A stretch of DNA of 25,147 nucleotides from Hawksworthiomyces lignivorus (Eukaryota; Ascomycota; Sordariomycetes; Ophiostomatales; Ophiostomataceae). The stretch spans positions 1 through 25,147 of the forward strand of contig NTMA01000168.1 in the NCBI GenBank assembly GCA_002917075.1, given 5' to 3'. The notes beneath the pieces are model-generated. The model was not told the DNA's origin. It searched no databases and was given only the letters and a program-made list of their open reading frames with translations. This document shows, one piece after another, positions 1 through 11,300 of this stretch (position 1 is its first letter; each line of letters begins with the position of its first letter). The translations under genes were made by a program, and so were the position numbers.

Positions 1-56
<56 letters not shown>

Positions 57-71
57 AAAGAAAAAAAAAAA
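1..71. repeat. Poly(A)/A-G low-complexity tract at window start
   Basis: The window opens with 41 consecutive A residues. These are followed by AAAAG-type units and another A run, ending near position 71. No coding sequence or target-site duplication is visible next to it, and the left flank is cut off. It could be an ordinary homopolymer expansion or the tail of a retrotransposed copy that lies outside the window; nothing here decides between these. Confidence 0.8.
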
Positions 72-1070
72 GGGCCAAGGCACTCAAATTACACAAGGAC
101 TTCAGCAGGATGCATATGGCATCAGCAGCGTACCGGTAGTGTATTCGTTGGCTTAATTCCTTTATTGCTTTTTTAGCCACTTGACTTTGCTTACTGTGTG
201 CGATGTCCGTGGGGAAAAGATGGGCAGGGGTGTATCAAATATAAATTAAGGAAGTCCACTAGCCATCACGTTACGAAAGTATAACAAGGTAAGGCCAGAT
301 TTGTATTGCAGTCGGAATTGGTGTACCTGGCGCGCATGGCAGCATATACACATGGAGAGAGAATGCACAGTATAACTACTCCGTTCATGTGGTAGGATCG
401 GACCCAAGCACCGCTTGCGTATTTGAGTTTTCTACGAGTCAACTTGTCCCAGAGTCCATCTTACTACATGTACGAATATGTACGTATCTTACACGCTGCC
501 TGGGCACCACCACAAGGGTCCCGCTCTCCCCCCTTCATCTTCCGTCCCGTATGATACCGAGTACAGAGTGATAAAACCCTGGCAGCTGCGAAGACGGGGA
601 AGAGTATCCCTAGCATGGTGTCTAGTCTATGCTGTTTTTGTTGCTTGTGTATATATGTCCTCTATGAGGTACATGTTACTGTTGCTATGCAGATGTAGAG
701 AATTTCCAATTTTCCTTTCTCAAGTATTTGCATTCTCCTTCCACAGTTCCAAGTAAATTGAAGACCATATTCTCGCACTTTACTATTTACTCTATACATG
801 TAGGCTGCGAGCTATCTCCAAAGACGAAATTTTATTTCTTTTCCCTCTTTTTTACTAGTATTATGACATATACTCGTATCCGCATGCGTATGTATTGTCC
901 AGTCAAACCAAGCAGCGGCTATCATACAGTATGAAAATATGCGCATAGAAGGCGTACTAAAACAGCCCTAGCTTCGGAAACTGCAGCGAGTTGTTTGCCA
1001 GCAACCCGCCATCTGCACCGCAATCGCCACCATTTGCTCTTCCCAGCAGATAAGTGCATACTTTTGCGTG

Positions 1071-1100
1071 GTATGTATCTTACATACGTACTCCGTACGT
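1071..1100. repeat. Two overlapping perfect short inverted repeats
   Basis: GTATGTA (1071-1077) and TACATAC (1081-1087) form a perfect 7-bp inverted repeat around a 3-nt loop. ACGTAC (1086-1091) and GTACGT (1095-1100) form a second 6-bp inverted repeat around TCC, sharing two bases with the first. The TACTCCGTA core resembles a motif that recurs in intergenic DNA of many filamentous ascomycetes. A role as a protein-binding site or a structural element is only possible. Confidence 0.5.
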
Positions 1101-2663
1101 TGCTCTACCCGTTAAAAATACGCAGGCCAAAACCCTTTCTTTTAGAAGTCTGAGCATACTGCTCATCTCCATCTTTAACTGCTACTAAGAGTGCGGCTTC
1201 ACGGAACAACCCCGGCAACTGAGCCCTTGCTGTCACAAATCGAAACTTGAATTGCCAGGCAGCTGATGCTTGGCTAGTAACACCCCCTGAAATACTACTA
1301 AGGATGTTCGAGGTAGGCTTATTAGACAAAACATTGGTGACTTACCTAGAGAGGCTTCTCTTTTTTTGGAAATACAAGTTATGTTCAAGTAAAAAAGGAT
1401 CCTCATCTGTTTCATTCGCAGTGTACCCACGACTTAGCTCTTAGCCCATTTGTAGTCTTTCATTATGCGTGAAACAGACGTGTACTTGTCCACGATACCT
1501 TGAATTACATTACCCAGCCTTCTTCTCGCTACTCTCTTTCTGCGCCTGCTACTCGCAGGGTTCTTGCCGTGTCTTGTTTCTCACATAGGTGCTGTGGGCG
1601 CTGTCGCTAGGGCCAAAGCCACGATTGGCTTGCCTAACGAAAGCTTAGTCTCCCTCTAAAGTGGCTGAGATTACAAAAACGTACGCATATCGTCCGTTGG
1701 GTGCTTAGTGCTAAAACCCCACGACAAAAAAGCTTCTGGGGTGATGTAGACAGGTGTCAAGGGCAGAAGACAGAGGATAGCCGGAACGATAAAATTCATC
1801 TGAGCAAAATAAACACATGCACATACCGCCCTGATAGTTAAATCAGAAAGGAAACAATGCTGCGTGTCTTACTTAGGACGTGCCCTGCACACGGACAATA
1901 AACTTACTCACATTCGCACATGCATCTATTCAAGCACTTTTACTATTCCTATGCCATAAGTATATAGGGAGTACTCGCCTAAAGAACTCAGAATTTAACA
2001 CCCGAATACATAAGCACTGCGACCGTCTTTCCCTTAGCATGACCTAAGCGGATAAGACAGTAAACCAAGCTTTGCTCCTCTCCTTCAGTCTGTGCCAAAT
2101 GGTCCTTTATCTCTCTTCCCACTGGCCTGGATTACCTTGCTTCTTATATGGATATGAACCGCCGGACAAGCATTTTTTGATTCCTTCTTCTTCATCCCTA
2201 CTCAAATTCGTCTTTCATCCTCCTTCTGCCGCTCACTTGTCTGTCCCTTGCAAGGAAGCGTCTAACAACCGTACTGCACCCGTCTCAATGTTGTGCACGA
2301 CGACGGCACAAGGAACCGTCATCTATCCCGAATGCACCTCAACCTCCACCCGCCTAATGCCTTCGTCCGCCTTACTTACACGCCCCCACACCTTTTGATT
2401 CGCCCATCTGCCACCCCCTACATCGTCTCCTTGTCCTTGCCGGGTACGTCGTTTACGCTGTAGGGATCTGCCTTGCATCCTTGTAAAGCGTCACCATATG
2501 GCCACCCTCTTCTCCTTTACACCCCCTCACCCATCTCCTTTTGACGAAGCATCTGCATTTGGACTGTGGCTCTACATCCGACCCAGCCCAGTCTATCACT
2601 AGACCAGGCTTTTGACTAGGGTTATCCGCCGCTCACTCAGTTTAAAAAAAAGCAAATAGCAAG

Positions 2664-2664
<1 letters not shown>

Positions 2665-2694
<30 letters not shown>
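2665..2694. repeat. A-homopolymer run of about 30 nt
   Basis: A nearly uninterrupted run of about 30 A residues is followed by A-rich sequence to about 2720. No retroelement coding remnant is visible upstream. Runs of this length act as nucleosome-excluding poly(dA:dT) tracts in fungal promoters, but no function can be shown here. Confidence 0.75.
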
Positions 2695-2696
<2 letters not shown>

Positions 2697-2999
2697 AATA
2701 AAAACACAAAACATAAATAATGACATAAAGCTAGCTCACAGGAAGGGACTCAGTTTCCACCCCCTCCCCCTTCCCCTCTCAACAACATGCGTAGCTCAAA
2801 ACGATACTGTCTTCCAGTCGCGTGGGAAGAAGACCTTACCATACCTGGCGGCCAACAAAACTTTCAAGAAAACAGGAAACCTAAAAACAGTAACCTTCAG
2901 CGGTAGGTAGACATTCGCATGCCAGCTCTATCCCCTCACAGTACAACACGGTTCGGCAACTTCACACGCACGAAATCCAACCAAGTCCCCACCAGACAC

Positions 3000-5019
3000 C
3001 CCTTTTGAACCCAGAGAGCACACTTGATGCTTCTGTTTATCGTGCTCTCTTTTAACACTTTTTTCCCCCCTGCTCCTGTCTTATAACAGTAACATTTCGT
3101 CGTCTCCTATTTCCATCTCTTGCAACTGTACATTTCACCGAGTTGTCTTCTTTCCGCCTCATAAGTAAATCTTCGATTATCTCGGTGTTTCTCACTTAGA
3201 GGCTGCCTCTGTCTTTTTGTCCTCTGTGTGCGTATGCGTTGTATGCAGAAGCTCAGCCTGGCCTTACCCCTCTGAACCCATGTGCCACTGCCTCTTGACA
3301 GACAACACCGTTGTTAACTTTGCAAAACGCCTAGTACTTGTCCAACTACCCTTAGGATCCTTTTGTTTCTTTCTTCTTCTGTTATAGCCTCCCCACAATC
3401 GCCGCTTTCCCTTCCGCCCTTTTGATTGCCTAAACCTACCCTGTTGAACGGCGGGTTGAGCTTTTTCTGTTGTTTCCCAAAGGAGGTGGTCTTCTCCCAC
3501 TTATTTGCATTTCACCATTCCCGTTCTTGCTCAACTTTGAGCAAAAACCATTAAGCCATATCCTACCTTGCCCGTTCTGACAGCAAGAGGGAAGACAACC
3601 TCCCAGAGAACAAACACGTCGACTGAAAAGGAAAGTGGTCGCATAGAGAGGGGGACATACAGTAGGAATTTCGAATGAAACTTGGAAGTAGAAATCTTGT
3701 CTCCTTTCCATTTTCTCTTTTATTCCTTCTAAATCTCTTCCCCTTCGTCTCACTCGACTTTCGTCTTGAACCGATCACATCAGAACCAACTGCTTCGGTC
3801 TTGCAGCACGATACCAAGCCGCTCCTCGTCTTTGCTCGTCTCTTTTTTCAATCTCGGTCTCCAGTTTGGACCTGCTGTCCGGCCTCAGACGGATTATCAA
3901 CTAACAGGCACCCTGTCTATCCCAAAAACAGAGTCCGGTTCTGCACTTGCATCAATCTCTGGCTCTCCTCACTCATTCCGTGGCCTTGGACAGAACTCGA
4001 GGGGAACAAAGAGATAGCATACATCAAAATCGAAGACGCCTCTTCTTGACTTTTCCTCCCAGTTAACCTTGACTTGAGCCGGTATTCTGTGTTGTGATAC
4101 TCCCTAGTGCTGTTAAGTGTTGTCTCTTGTCTCGATGACCAAATGAGGTTGAGCTCCGGGGCCGAGCTTCAACGTCACTTGCCTCGACTGCTTCTCCCGT
4201 CTCTTCTTCTGAGCTGGCCGCCACATCCAGCTTGTTTATTTCAAGGTGAATTTCCTGATCCAACCAATTGATTTTTGTGTTCATTCCCCGTCCTGCTTAT
4301 TCCCTGCCATCATTGCATCCTTATTCTTCTCTCTATCTTCCATTCCTTGCGTCGTTTATCAACCTTTCTCTTTCTCCTTCGCCGTCTTCTCTCTGCCTCA
4401 TCCTCCACCTCATGTCTGTTTATTTTTTTTCTCTGGTGTTGATTTGCCAAGCTCTCTTCTCTGACTCCCTGTTCTCTTCTCCATCATCGTCCTTCGAAGT
4501 TGCGTTATTTGGTTATTGCCGCTAGTGCTTCCCTTTCCTTCGCTTTTTCCATCTTACCTATGGCCTTTCTCCTCCTTTAGCCAGCCATTCCGTCTCATAG
4601 TTTTTTTGTTGCAACTTTTGTTGTCTTGATTCGCTCCTTGTATTGCCCTCGATCCAGACCGCCTCCACTGGTTCTTAGCTCGTGTCTCGTCTTCTCGCCC
4701 CTCTCTTTTTTGACCCTCTCTTTTTACTATCCTTTAATTTTCTTTCTTGCGCCACTCTCATCTTTTGATGTCCCCTCCAATTTTCTCCTCCCCTCCAGGC
4801 TTTCGCATGCGCCGGCTGTTTATGTTTGCCGCTGACTTACACGATGATACTTACCATCAAACAGCCAACCCATAATAGTCATTTGTTCGCCCATGACCTT
4901 CCTAGTCCGCCAGCCACTGCTCAACTCTCGCCCTCCTTCCAATCTGGGACGGAGACGTATCTCGTCAGACGTAACCCTCTGTCCCTCATAATCAGAGCTC
5001 AGCATTGTCTAGTCAGCCA
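3000..5019 (+). promoter_or_regulatory. Pyrimidine-rich promoter and probable long 5' leader of the Q-rich gene
   Basis: Upstream of the ATG at 5020 the plus strand becomes strongly C/T-rich, most clearly at 4240-4830, where by eye about three quarters or more of bases are pyrimidines. Many short ATG-initiated frames occur within it. CT-rich tracts near transcription starts, and leaders of 1 kb or more, are common in fungal regulatory genes. A CTGAC branch-like motif near 4831-4836, followed by AAACAG near 4863, could be the 3' end of a leader intron. The transcription start cannot be fixed from sequence, so the extent is approximate. Confidence 0.4.
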
Positions 5020-5523
5020 ATGTCAGCGCCTCATCGCGGGTTGCCTCCACCGGCGGCTATGACGTTGGCTCAACAAGCCCCGCCACCTGGTCCGCCGCAG
5101 CCATCGCCGCAGCTTCAACCACAACCGCAACAGCACCCGCAAGCATCCTCTTCTACCCCTACAGGTACTCTTCCACCCCATTCTCATCCCTCATCTGCTC
5201 AGCAGCTCCCTCCACCGCCGCCATGGCAGCCTGGCGGAGATGATACATTGCGAGCCTGGCTCGTTGCAAAAGCTGAGGAAGAGAAACGCCGCGGCGAAGA
5301 AGAGCGCACTCGCCAGGAAGGTCTGCGCCTCGAGCAGAGACGAATCGAACACGAAATGTTGCGTGCTTCTCTCGCAGGCGGCATTCCACCTCCAATGGTA
5401 CCTGTGGTATTCGCCGGGATGGCTGGCGGAAACCTGCCCCAGGTTGCTCTAGAATGGGCCCATCATATAATGTTTCCCCATGGTCCGCCGCCGCCGTTTC
5501 CACCACCACCACCACACCATATT

Positions 5524-5576
<53 letters not shown>

Positions 5577-6642
5577 CCCGCAACTCCTTCTAACCGGGTC
5601 AAGTGGTGGAGGTCCTGGCTCTTCTGAACCTCAGCATCCTGATTCGCAAGCACAGCAACAGCCGCCGCCGCCTCCGCCCCCCCCTCCATCGCAACACCAG
5701 CAACAACAATCGTACGGGCCTTATCGGAGTGGTGGTAGAGAAGGTGGCCTCGGTGGAAGCAGCGGTGGCCCTGCCCCAGGGCCTCCCCAAATAGGCTCAT
5801 TTCTACCGCCAAACCCATCGTCCCCGTCACGGCCACGTGCGTATAGTGCACAAACGTCGAGCCGCCTCGAAGAGGGAAGTGGTGGCAGCGGAGGCTCCAA
5901 CTTGGCAAATATAAATACCAATGTCCCTCATGGCAGTTTTGGCCAACAGCAGCTTGATCTTCAGGCCTCTCCTCCTATATATTTTCATCACTGGCAACCA
6001 CCAAGCCAAGGAGGCGGAGGGTCAAGCCAGACCAGCGCACCAGGTATGTTGGCTGATTGTTGCGCTTATTCCTCTCCTCTCTGTGCGGCATCATATTCTG
6101 ACAGTTTCAAAGTAAGCGAGTCGCCTAAGAAGCGCAAAGCCACCGGGCCACAAACGGCAGCACCACCACCTAGCTCACAACAAAGATTTCGGTCCCCGCC
6201 ATTTTCTCAAGGCACGGGAGTAATATCCAATCCGCCGCCGGGGCGCCGCCGAGGACATGTGCGGCAACGGAGCGATCTATCATCTTACAGAGGATCCGGA
6301 CGTGGCGGATATGGGAGCGGTGGTGTCGGCAGAGCTCATTCCCGGGGGATGTCTCCTTCGCCATACTCATCGGCCCCTCCATCTGCGACTGGCTCGTTAA
6401 GAGAGGGAGAAGAGGGAGGAGGGCCATCACGTTCACAGCCATCGCAGCCGCGGAGTGGTGGGGGACACACAGTCTCTTCATTACTATCAGAAGATCCGCC
6501 GTCAGGAAGTGGGCTGCCCTACGGCTCGGGGCCCAGAGAGCCAGATCGTGGATCCAGAGGTGCAAGCGAACGACGCCGCTCGCCTCGCGGACCGGACGAG
6601 AAGGGCGGAGGCGCTTTACCCACTGGAAATGGTAACGATTGA
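5020..6642 (+). CDS. Q/P-rich putative nuclear regulator with coiled-coil segment, one intron
   Basis: I do not recognise a named family. ATG 5020 is chosen because the longer open frame begins with TTG at 5005 and has no upstream ATG back to the stop at 4972-4974; a further 5' exon remains possible. The unspliced frame gives 540 aa. A perfect donor (AG|GTATGT) at 6044 and a CTGAC branch (A at 6101) support an in-frame 69-nt intron at 6044-6112, giving 517 aa. Visible parts: a Pro/Gln-rich N-terminus; a Glu/Arg-rich probable coiled coil at about residues 78-116; a hydrophobic segment IPPPMVPVVFAGMAGG at about 122-137 that looks ordered; polyproline; a 17-residue polyQ at about 169-185; Gly/Ser/Pro-rich disorder; a basic PKKRK nuclear localisation signal near 346-350 (spliced numbering); and Arg/Gly-rich sequence after it. 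No DNA-binding domain is visible. A role in transcription or RNA regulation is inferred from composition and the NLS only. Confidence 0.8.
5524..5574 (+). repeat. (CAG)16 plus CAA, encoding polyglutamine
   Basis: Sixteen uninterrupted CAG codons (5524-5571) and one CAA encode 17 glutamines. They directly follow a His/Pro run in the Q-rich protein. The repeat is in frame, so length changes would not shift the frame. Pure trinucleotide tracts like this are prone to length variation between strains. Confidence 0.95.
6044..6112 (+). other. Predicted in-frame intron with competing 3' splice sites
   Basis: The donor GTATGT follows CCAG at 6044. The branch CTGAC is at 6098-6102. The first AG (CAG, ending 6104) is only 3 nt after the branch A and would shift the frame to a stop after three codons. 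The AAG ending at 6112 lies 11 nt after the branch A and keeps the frame, joining directly to the NLS-bearing segment. The intron segment translates to Cys/Tyr-containing residues unlike the Pro/Gly/Ser-rich surroundings, which supports removal. Confidence 0.65.
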
Positions 6643-8173
6643 GGTGGAAAATAAGAAATCAAGAAAGGACAGAGAGAAAAGGGCGAGTGCAATCACATTT
6701 GGCCCGTTTGCGATTTGCTAAAAACATGGAGTCATGCGAGACTCCACTAGAAAATATCAAGGCAGCTCACCGGGCCTCGCCTGCCGAAACCAGGCCCTTT
6801 CTTTGTCGCGAAATGCGTGCATCGCAATGGGATACGGATCCGTACCGGATTTCCTTGGACCATTTCCTTTGCGATTTTCAAACCATTCTAGCTATGGTAC
6901 AATAGTCTCCACGTGCACGCAAACCATCTGGTCAACTTATCGCGATCGACACGAAAAAGGGGCGGCGCTATAACGGGGATAGACTTCTCAAATTCGCTAT
7001 ACCCAATTGATGTGAATCAAATTTCACCAATTTTACGGCAGCCTTACCAGACCGCACATCGTACTGAAATTTTTCTTCTTCCTTTCCTCTCTTTCATTTT
7101 CTGGACTGCTTGTTTATGCACTGTCTCTTTTGTATATTTATATGTATGATACCTTTTCTTTTGGTCTTTTCTATCTTCTCTGCATCTGCCACGGTTTGGT
7201 CGATTCTCAATTTAGCGGATGGCGATTCGAGTTCCAGTTTCATTTCACTATGGGCATCTGGATCCGATGCCTCCTCGCTTTTTATCGTGTTTATTTTATA
7301 TTTGTCTTATTTACTTCTTCTGTTTCTCTTTCTTAGTTACTGGCAATCGCATCAGGCGGTCTTACGCATTTAGGGGGATGGGGGAACTGAAAAAAAACGG
7401 ATAACAAAGGCTGGGGCTTGGAACTGCATTTTGAACGCTGCTTATTGGATTCTTTAGGTTTTTTTATACGTGACGTTGGTTATTTGGTATTATTTGGTAA
7501 CCAGGGTTGTTTTGGGTTTGGTCCTTCAGCTCTGCAGACGAGTCCGGAATGTTTCTAAACCGTTCAGGCGGCAGCTTCACCGTTATGGAGACGGATACCA
7601 GTGAACTGATGAGAGTTTCTGAACTATTTTAATTGTTTGAATTACAGTTTTAAAAAAATCTAACACCGCTCACCAGCGCTGCCTTGCATATGTTCACCGA
7701 TAAATGATCATATTCTATTGTTCCTACATACGTGTATACTCGTAATCATATCTTTCTCTTTAGCTTTTCCGGGGCAAGAAAAAAGAGTTCCCAGAGACAA
7801 TGAAAGCACCCCGCCTAATTCGGTCGCGCAAAACAGATCTGTCACATATCGCAGACTAAAGCAGACCATAGAGCCCCATAGTTTTCTGACGAGATTGGAC
7901 GTGCTTCTGCTGTACTACCCCTGTCTGCTTAGTCTGCCTTTGACAAAGAGGAAAAGGCGTTTGTCCAGAAATACTCTGTACACTATTATTTCAGATCCTA
8001 AGAATGGAGCTAAGAATCTTTGTTGTTGTTTATACTATGTGCTTGTGAGAGAAAAAGAGATCCAACTTGAACTTTGACAAGACAAAGTCGTAGTTAGCTC
8101 TGCTGCCCAGAGTCTTCAGTACCACCCAGGAGCTGTTCTAAAATTATACATCTGTACCAATCGAACATCCACC
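6643..8173. other. 3' flank of the Q-rich gene; no gene seen
   Basis: This is the downstream side of the plus-strand gene and probably contains its 3' UTR. I find no AATAAA on the plus strand within the first kilobase, so the transcript end cannot be placed. Open frames are short, T-rich and featureless. A tandem 10-bp direct repeat, TTATTTGGTA twice, lies at 7480-7499 in AT-rich sequence. Confidence 0.55.
7480..7499. repeat. Tandem 10-bp direct repeat (TTATTTGGTA x2)
   Basis: Two exact adjacent copies at 7480-7489 and 7490-7499. They are flanked by GGT and ACC so that the block begins GGTTA and ends TAACC. It is noncoding, and no function can be assigned. Confidence 0.8.
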
Positions 8174-8308
8174 ATGGGTGAGCTACAACACCACCACAAT
8201 GGCAGCGAAACCGGTCTTACCACAGTCCATGCACATACCGCCAAGGCCGTCCTATGGGACCCTTTCCTTTCCACCCTCTATTGCCCCTTGTGTGAACCAA
8301 ACCAGTAA
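8174..8308 (+). CDS. Possible 44-aa small ORF with strong start context
   Basis: The frame starts in CCACCATGGG, a near-ideal eukaryotic initiation context, and encodes 44 residues. It contains a short His run and a CPLC pair of cysteines near the C-terminus, and ends at TAA 8306-8308. There is no homology I recognise, no signal peptide and no membrane segment. The start also overlaps a donor-like GTGAGC, so it could instead be a tiny first exon or chance. It sits alone in a 4.7-kb gap between convergent genes, which is the only reason to note it. Confidence 0.15.
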   Translation: MGELQHHHNGSETGLTTVHAHTAKAVLWDPFLSTLYCPLCEPNQ

Positions 8309-11300
8309 CAGTTCTGGTTTGCTTCAAAACCAAAAGACCTTTTAAATGTGCTCGTAGGACCTAGATCAAAATCACCTCAAAAACCACGCTCTCAGTCAGC
8401 CCCCGCGGCTGCGAACACACAGACCAAGTACATCCTACCCCAAGGGGGGAAAAGGCTCGAGACGTGGATGGAGGTCGAAAAGAGTACAGGACGGTAAAGA
8501 AAAAAGCGGCACGTACGGCGGTTGTTCCATAGATATAACAGCCAATAAATTCCCTTTTTCGCCCTCCCTTCCGAAGCTTCCTTCCCGCCCCGTATGCAGC
8601 TAGTAAGGCACTTTTCTCAAATGCTTACCTCGGCGCTGTGAGTCTCAGGCAAACAGATGCTCTGGTATCCGCATGAACGGCTTGTCTAATGACACAGCAG
8701 TCAGAATAGCAAAAGCCCTGCACAAGCAGCAACATTCCACTTTGCAGAATCTACTTCGAGACGCAAAAAAATAAAGACTTCAATCCCACACCGAGACATT
8801 CGTCACCTTCTTTAGATCGTGTATGCTACAACATTTGACTTCTTCAGTTCTTCAGGCAATGTTTGTAATCCTTTTATTCTGACGGCTCTTTTCAATGCAA
8901 ATTATATTTCGCCTATATATCGGAATATGTGCAAGTAGGTGCAGTGTTGTGATTACTTTGCTTTTCCTTTTCATAACGCTTCCCACAGCCCGTTTCCATT
9001 GTCCATCACAGCTGCATTTGTTCCGCTTCGCGGTTTGATTTGTAATCTAGCCACCAAGGTTAGTACATCTAAATAGCATGAAGCAAGGCAGAACGCCGAC
9101 AAGAGCCATTCTCTCAAATTTTCTGTTCGAGATGATTTGTTTGAGAATGGCAAATTTAGTATCAAGAAGTGTCATTTGGTAGCGTCGATGACTCTGTTTG
9201 GAAATCTCTCTTTGACAAGGCTGTGGGGCGCGCAGCATTGTATCAGCCCTGTCTGACAGCAGCACTGGAGCGAGGCTGGAGAAGCCATTCTCACAAAATG
9301 CAAACCGTTGCATATCGCATAGCAAGCATAGCAAGAAGTGGGCGGCTGGGGAATATAACTCAATAAACAATAAATATTCCGTAGTAGGACCGGGATTTTC
9401 TTTGGTTTTCTCTACTTTGTCCATTTTCTTCGACCTCCCCCTAACTCAATAGACATATATCAGCGGACATGCCTAATCTCTTGTGGCCCTCGGTTAATCC
9501 ATCTTGTTTAACTTTCTATTTATGCCTCATAGCTGTCCTCTATGGGTGGCTCTTCTCCTTCGATTTCTCTTGCGCATTCTTCATTTTCTTTTCACGTATT
9601 TCTGATTCAGTCTCAAATGATAGCAAGAAAATAGAAGAGGCCAATGAAGTGACAGAATCCAGCCATAAGATAGACAACGGCGTGGTTATTAAGCAAACAC
9701 TTTTCCGTACTCCTGCCCTCTGCTAGTCAGTTATTGATGACGGGAAGATGCGGTCGGGGTGATCCGAAAAACAAAATAAATCCACTTTTTTATATAGTCT
9801 TGTATTACAATATTGTGAGACACATGACGGCGCATCTTGAGATGGAGAGAAATGAAAGAATCGGTAGGGAGACCCCGACGATCATCCCACGGGAATCAAG
9901 CCTAAGCGAATTGGCCGCCCGCGGAAAGGGATTGGCAGGATGCTTGGAAGGAGAAGAGCAGCAATAGATATTTCTGCCCATCACTTCCCGCTTTTTCGTC
10001 CTGCCGTGCCCACTGGGTCTCTTTTTCTTGACCTCTTTCATATCTTTTATTTTTTTCATTTTTTTTTCACTTTTTATCTTTACGTACATTTTCCGTATCT
10101 ATCTTATATTCTCGCATTCCTTCCCTAATTTTCGATACAGCCGCCTTAAGCGGCAGGGAAATCAAAGACATCCATATTCTGCCCAGAGGACTCAAACTGC
10201 ATCCAAAGAGCATGGATCAGTGCAGCCGCTTTTGATCTTTTGCGTTCTTGTTCCTTTTTAATATATCTTTATATATGGGCTTCATGTGACAGCGGGAACC
10301 TAAGAGGGAAGCCGTTCCCCCCCTCTCCCTTCCCACATGCCGCCATCTTTGCCAGGAAAATGTTGAGGGAGGGGGTTGGCGATCCATGCACAATGACTTG
10401 CATGTATCGATGCAAATGCGGCCTATCGGCACAGATGCACTCAACTCAGAGAGGAACACCAAAAAGGGGTATGGTGTGAGGCCAACTGTAATGCAAAGGA
10501 GAGGAGGAGGGACGGGTGAATGCGAGAAGAGGGAGAAGGGATGTGAAGCGGCACGGGCAGCAGTCTCTCTTGCTGCAGATGTCGCGAGGTTCATAGTTTT
10601 CGTCTGCAAAGCTTGCCATACGAATGGGCATTTTTGCAAACAAAAGGACATGCAAATGCACTCTCATATAAGAGTGCAGTAATTTAACTGTGCATATACG
10701 AGACCGAAACAAAGGCGAGCATAGACGTCAGAATGTATGCAGCTCTCGCTCATCCATTTTTAATGAAAGTCTAAAATGTATCTCGCAATTAATGAAAAGA
10801 AAATACATGACAGACAGCTACGCTACAGGACACTGGCCTAGCGCCGGCGAGGAATATGTGGCAAACAACAGCATACATGGTCTGCCCAAGAAAACAAGCT
10901 TGGGAGCGCACTAGAACCAGCTTTGCTGAGCGACAAGACAGCGCTGATATTTAGCATCTTATATTGATCGACAAATCTCAACCCGGTTTTTATGGCGTTC
11001 AAATCTTGACTTATTCTCTAAAAAGTACCTACTTAAACTATACTGCCAGGGGGAAAAACTGTGCATGTTTATAAGTTGTGCAGGTTGGGCGGAGGGGTAT
11101 CGTAGGCATGGGAGGTAGCCAAAACAAAACAAAAAACAAAAGAAATGATGTTGGGACGTCAGTCATGGAACGCGTTGCAGGCGAAAGGGCGGCGATGCGA
11201 AACCCAGGGGCAGCATGCCGTCCATTCAGTCTGGACAAACGCTGGGAAGGTTTATAGACATTAAAAAGAAAGGTATATTTGCTCATCACACGCTTCTCAG

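Larger units (their letters stand above)
72..2999. other. Intergenic region with no supportable gene
   Basis: I read both strands here and found only short open frames (up to 108 codons). They lack recognisable motifs, consistent codon bias or plausible splice partners. The stretch contains a pair of overlapping hairpins at 1071-1100 and an A30 run near 2665-2694. It may include distal promoter of the downstream plus-strand gene. It contains no tRNA-like or rRNA-like sequence that I can recognise. Confidence 0.6.

Noticed and set aside
1..71. Poly(A) tract as a LINE or processed-gene tail
   Set aside because: No reverse-transcriptase remnant, coding remnant or target-site duplication is visible, and the left flank is missing.
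3675..4049. Plus-strand 124-codon frame beginning with a signal-peptide-like hydrophobic stretch
   Set aside because: The surrounding DNA is pyrimidine-rich, which automatically encodes Phe, Leu, Ser and Pro. The rest has no family resemblance or conserved cysteine pattern.
4820..5005. Minus-strand short frame ending at a consensus GTAAGT donor
   Set aside because: It overlaps the probable leader of the plus-strand gene. No downstream acceptor leading to a convincing second exon was found.
5159..5908. Minus-strand open frame of 249 codons antisense to the Q-rich gene
   Set aside because: It includes a poly-Ala run that is simply the CAG tract read on the other strand. No independent gene features are present.
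9047..9424. Minus-strand 125-codon frame
   Set aside because: No motif, no initiation context and no coding bias distinct from its surroundings; treated as chance.
10217..10651. Minus-strand 144-codon frame
   Set aside because: The translation is a mixture of Cys, Arg and Ser without domain features, and overlapping plus-strand frames are equally open; treated as chance.
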